Shown: positions 61,331 to 64,000 of the stretch, piece after piece
Layout: every line of letters starts with the position of its first letter
Numbering within the stretch: the stretch's first letter is position 1
Source: JBAZHE01 sp964547855
GTDB lineage: Bacteria; Patescibacteriota; Patescibacteriia; Patescibacteriales; WJLG01
Length of the DNA: 64,000 nucleotides
Assembly: GCA_964547855.1 (NCBI GenBank)
Contig: CAZJPG010000005.1
Location: 14,998 to 78,997 of the forward strand
Direction of reading: 5' to 3'
Notes under the pieces: generated by a model
Databases searched by the model: none
Seen by the model: only the letters and a program-made list of their open reading frames with translations
What the model was told of the DNA's origin: nothing
Made by a program: the position numbers and the translations under genes

Positions 61331-62167
61331 TTAAAATTTATAAATTTTCCAAAAAATTATTTTTAAAAAGATAATTATAAAAATGAATGGTGAAAATTTA
61401 AAAGGTGATCTCTCTAGCTCTTTTTCATTAAATGAATTGTAGTTGTCACACCCATTCGCAGCTCTTTGTCTGTAAAATTTTCTAGCGTAATAATTGTGAA
61501 ATTTTTGCAATAACTTCTTATCATTTGATATGGACTTATTATTCCCAATTCGATAGTATAGCAATGTTTGATTTATGTTTTCTAATTTCTTCCCACGTGA
61601 TATCAGGCGAAGATAAAGATCGTAATCCTCTGCGTATTTTAATTTTTCTCTATAAAGAACCCCCTCATTTCTGAACATTATTGTTGGGTGATATATGCAG
61701 TTGGTTAATTGTAACTTCTTTTTTATTTTTTCGCCTCCAGTAATGGGATAAACCTTCTTTATCTCCACGCCTTCTTTATTCATTAAAACGACAGAGGCAC
61801 CAACAAGAAAACAGTCTTGATTATTATTTAAAAAATTCGACTGAACTAAAAATCTATCCCTAACACTAACATCATCAGCATCCATTCTGGCAATATACTC
61901 CCCCCTGGCTATTCCCAGCCCAATATTTAAAGACTTTGGAAGTCCATAATTCCTGTCATTTTTAACTAAAACAATTCTTTCATCTATTTCTTTATACTTA
62001 TTTAAAATTCCTAACAACTCCTTTCTTTCCGGATTATCATCTATGAGTATTAACTCAAAATCTTTGAATGTCTGATCTAGAATCGACTCTATGCTTTTCT
62101 TTATCCACTCCAGTGGTTCGTTGTAAGTGGCCATTATAACTGAAATTTTTGGCTTCAAATTATTCAT
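61331..62167 (-). CDS. glycosyltransferase family 2
   Basis: 278 residues. GT-A fold: PKISVIMATYNEPLEWIKKS near 5-24, ILIDDNPE near 40, ARMDADDVS near 91-99 with the DxD metal site, and HPTIMFRNEG near 155. Similar to enzymes of O-antigen or capsule synthesis. Ends with a short hydrophobic tail (FIFIIIFLKIIFW) that may touch the membrane. Start overlaps the flippase stop by 8 nt. Confidence 0.92.
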   Translation of the reverse strand: MNNLKPKISVIMATYNEPLEWIKKSIESILDQTFKDFELILIDDNPERKELLGILNKYKEIDERIVLVKNDRNYGLPKSLNIGLGIARGEYIARMDADDVSVRDRFLVQSNFLNNNQDCFLVGASVVLMNKEGVEIKKVYPITGGEKIKKKLQLTNCIYHPTIMFRNEGVLYREKLKYAEDYDLYLRLISRGKKLENINQTLLYYRIGNNKSISNDKKLLQKFHNYYARKFYRQRAANGCDNYNSFNEKELERSPFKFSPFIFIIIFLKIIFWKIYKF

Positions 62168-63434
62168 ATTTTTTGTTTACTTTGATCATTTTATCAATCT
62201 TTAAATAGTAAAGAATCATAAAAGAAATTGTTGCAAAAATATAGCAAAACATTGTCGAATAAATAACCCCTATAAAACCATATTTCTTAATTAATAAAAA
62301 GTCGAGAAAAACATTAGCTATTCCGGCCGGAATCATTGTCCACATAGAAAACTTAGCATTTCCAGTCGGAATTGTATGTGCGTGATTTATTATTGCGGCG
62401 ACAACATTTAAAGGGAACAATAACAACAATATCTTAAACATATACATTGTATCATTGTCGAAATAATCAATTAAAAACATTTTCAAAAATACAGGAAAAA
62501 GAAAATAGATAAATACAGATATTAAAATAGAGATTGTCGAAAAAAATAGAACATACTTCCAAAATTTTCTTTTTATCTTTTCATACTCACCATTAGAATA
62601 CAATCTCGTCATATTTGGAGCCATAACCTGACCTATTATTATGAACGGAGTTAGCATCATTGCAAAAACTTTGTTAACTATTTCGTAGCGACCAATCTCA
62701 ACTATAAATCCAAAATGCTTTAAAAATATGATATCAACCTTTGTATAAAGAAAAAAAAGAATATTAATTACGCCTATAACAATGCCGTATCTAAGAGTTT
62801 CAAAAGCTATTTTTTTATCGAAAATTCTGCCACCACGCTCCTTTGAAATAAAGAAGAAAATAAAGAGTAGAGCAAAAAAAGAACTTTGTGAAATAATCGC
62901 GCCTAGTAAGTGGTATTTTGAGATCAAAACAAACGACACTAAAACAGAGAAGAGGCCAGCAAATAATGTTATTATGGAAATCTTTTTAAATTTTTTTGCA
63001 CCACGATAATAACCATCAAAAATACTGGTTATTGGGTATAAAAAAATATAAGGAATAAAGTATAGTAAAAAATTTGACCCAGTAATACGCTCACCAAAAA
63101 ACAATATAAAAGCACAAACAAAAGAAGCTAACCCAAGGGTTGTTAAAATTGAAGAATTTAATAATGTAAACGCCTTATCATCGTTTTCCTTTCCATGCTC
63201 GGTTGAATATTTAGAAACAGATGACGACAGTCCGAAATCGCAAAAAATCATCAGCAAAGAAACTATTGCAATCAAATAATTAAATAATCCGAAATCTTCT
63301 CGTGACAAACATATTGCTGAAATAAAAAATATTAACAAAATTGTGCCTTGCTTGGATATTATTTGCAAAGCTCTCCAAAAAAAATTGTTAATCAATTCTT
63401 TATGTTTTCTATATTTATCGACAAATATTTTCAT
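62160..63434 (-). CDS. polysaccharide flippase (Wzx-like)
   Basis: 424 residues with about 12-14 membrane helices, MATE/MOP superfamily. Moves lipid-linked sugar units across the membrane. The start WRALQIISKQGTILLIFFIS near 20-39 and LSREDFGLFNYLIAI near 43-57 are typical for Wzx. Overlaps the GT4 gene stop by 20 nt and leads into GT2. Shares the low-GC composition of the region. Confidence 0.9.
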   Translation of the reverse strand: MKIFVDKYRKHKELINNFFWRALQIISKQGTILLIFFISAICLSREDFGLFNYLIAIVSLLMIFCDFGLSSSVSKYSTEHGKENDDKAFTLLNSSILTTLGLASFVCAFILFFGERITGSNFLLYFIPYIFLYPITSIFDGYYRGAKKFKKISIITLFAGLFSVLVSFVLISKYHLLGAIISQSSFFALLFIFFFISKERGGRIFDKKIAFETLRYGIVIGVINILFFLYTKVDIIFLKHFGFIVEIGRYEIVNKVFAMMLTPFIIIGQVMAPNMTRLYSNGEYEKIKRKFWKYVLFFSTISILISVFIYFLFPVFLKMFLIDYFDNDTMYMFKILLLLFPLNVVAAIINHAHTIPTGNAKFSMWTMIPAGIANVFLDFLLIKKYGFIGVIYSTMFCYIFATISFMILYYLKIDKMIKVNKKYE

Positions 63435-64000
63435 ATATATTCTTATATTGCTCCATTATCTTTTTTTCAGTAAACATTTCGACATCTTTTATGTTGTTAT
63501 CTGAAATCTCTCTTATTTTATCTGGGGTATTTAATAAATAACTAATTATTCTTTTTATCTCTTCTTTATCTCCGGGATTAAACAAGAATCCATTTCTTCC
63601 GCTTTTCACAATCTCATTCATGCCAACGATATTAGAAACCAAAACCACAAGCCCCCTGCTCATTGCCTCCAAAATAGTCATTGGAAAAGCCTCGGTATAA
63701 GACGGTAGAATAAAAATCGAACAATTATCATAATATTTTAAAACATCGACTCCTCGTATTTTTCCATAATTATTAATTCTTTTATTATACAAATCCGTGT
63801 CATTACCCATGGCATAAAAATTTGCCGACGGCAATTTTTCAGCAACCTCCAATAAATCATAAAAGCCTTTTAACCTTTCATATCTACCAACAAACAAAAC
63901 ATTATTATTAATATTGTCCTTCTTGCGTATTACAGTGTCTTGATTTATAAAATTACTAACTATTTTTGTTTTTTTATCAAACATTTTTTTAAAAATACTG
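63415..64000 (-). CDS. glycosyltransferase family 4, C-terminal part (runs off the window)
   Basis: At least 195 residues; the frame stays open to the window edge, so the N-terminal domain lies outside. GT-B fold C-terminal half: NVLFVGRYERLKGFYDLLE near the start of the visible part, then PSYTEAFPMTILEAMSRGL with the E-x7-E motif, and NEIVKSGRNGFLFNPGD. Probably part of the surface-polysaccharide unit with Wzx and GT2. Confidence 0.9.
   Translation of the reverse strand, partial: SIFKKMFDKKTKIVSNFINQDTVIRKKDNINNNVLFVGRYERLKGFYDLLEVAEKLPSANFYAMGNDTDLYNKRINNYGKIRGVDVLKYYDNCSIFILPSYTEAFPMTILEAMSRGLVVLVSNIVGMNEIVKSGRNGFLFNPGDKEEIKRIISYLLNTPDKIREISDNNIKDVEMFTEKKIMEQYKNIYENICR

Noticed and set aside
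1..64000. CRISPR arrays, cas genes, insertion sequences with transposase, rRNA, tmRNA, RNase P RNA
   Set aside because: Looked for on both strands; none seen.

Overview
The window looks like part of a Candidate Phyla Radiation (Patescibacteria, probably Parcubacteria-like) chromosome. Evidence: short forms of core enzymes; a long FAD-type thymidylate synthase; class III ribonucleotide reductase as the only reductase seen; many single-helix anchored proteins of unknown function; and a type of long, lysine-rich, membrane-anchored protein common in this group. TGA is used as a stop (for example pyrBI at 28037-28039), so the code is 11, not the recoded code of Gracilibacteria/Absconditabacteria. 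The phylum is inferred from gene content only. A 100-N run at 52530-52629 shows this is a scaffolded draft assembly.

Layout. 122-12681 (minus): an almost gapless gene string read from one promoter at 12688-12716, holding anchored proteins of unknown function, a zincin-like protein, RsmI, two small unknowns, a Nudix enzyme, a GH130-type glycosidase/phosphorylase, a GNAT enzyme, a PPOX protein and MetG. 12770-13764: a lipoprotein and a small membrane protein, then a strongly expressed-looking single gene (13764-15005). 15098-17332 (plus): secE-nusG-rplK-rplA. 17387-22702 (plus): a membrane protein, then dCMP deaminase, dCTP deaminase/dUTPase and ThyX, two P-loop kinases and a 51-residue membrane peptide. 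23246-28039 (plus): gatB, EamA half-transporter, GT2, fused pyrBI. 28084-32251 (minus): miaA, miaB, parB, parA. 32491-32574: tRNA-Leu(CAA). 32771-39688 (minus): anchored protein, dnaE, Nudix, uppP. 39876-43721 (minus): nrdR-nrdD-(separate glycyl-radical ORF)-nrdG. 44130-49249: secreted muralytic-like protein, LigB-like protein, def, dedA, fmt. 49327-55047: nine-repeat Fn3 protein, tRNA-derived tandem repeat with the assembly gap, tRNA-Glu(CTC), two unknown genes, TSP1-like exported protein. 55242-64000: cell-surface glycan region with GT39-type mannosyltransferase-like proteins, HicBA, a LamG-like anchored protein, GT2, Wzx-like flippase and GT4; from about 59434 the DNA is visibly more AT-rich, suggesting transfer.

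How the genes fit together. Nucleotide supply is one theme: PyrBI starts pyrimidine synthesis, class III RNR (with NrdR and NrdG) makes dNTPs without oxygen, and dCMP deaminase, dCTP deaminase/dUTPase and ThyX lead to dTMP. Def, Fmt and MetG form the start-methionine set; MiaA and MiaB make ms2i6A37 in tRNA. The 3' end of the window is built for a decorated cell surface.

Promoters are unusually easy to read: nearly all are TTGAC-like, exactly 17 bp, TATAAT-like. The most notable observations are (1) class III RNR whose glycyl-radical domain is a separate 48-codon ORF; (2) short palindromic repeats inserted in frame in metG, a GT39 gene and a LamG-like gene; (3) a tRNA-derived repeat family, seen beside tRNA-Leu and as a tandem array beside tRNA-Glu where the assembly broke; (4) an A9 tract that splits a glycosyltransferase gene.
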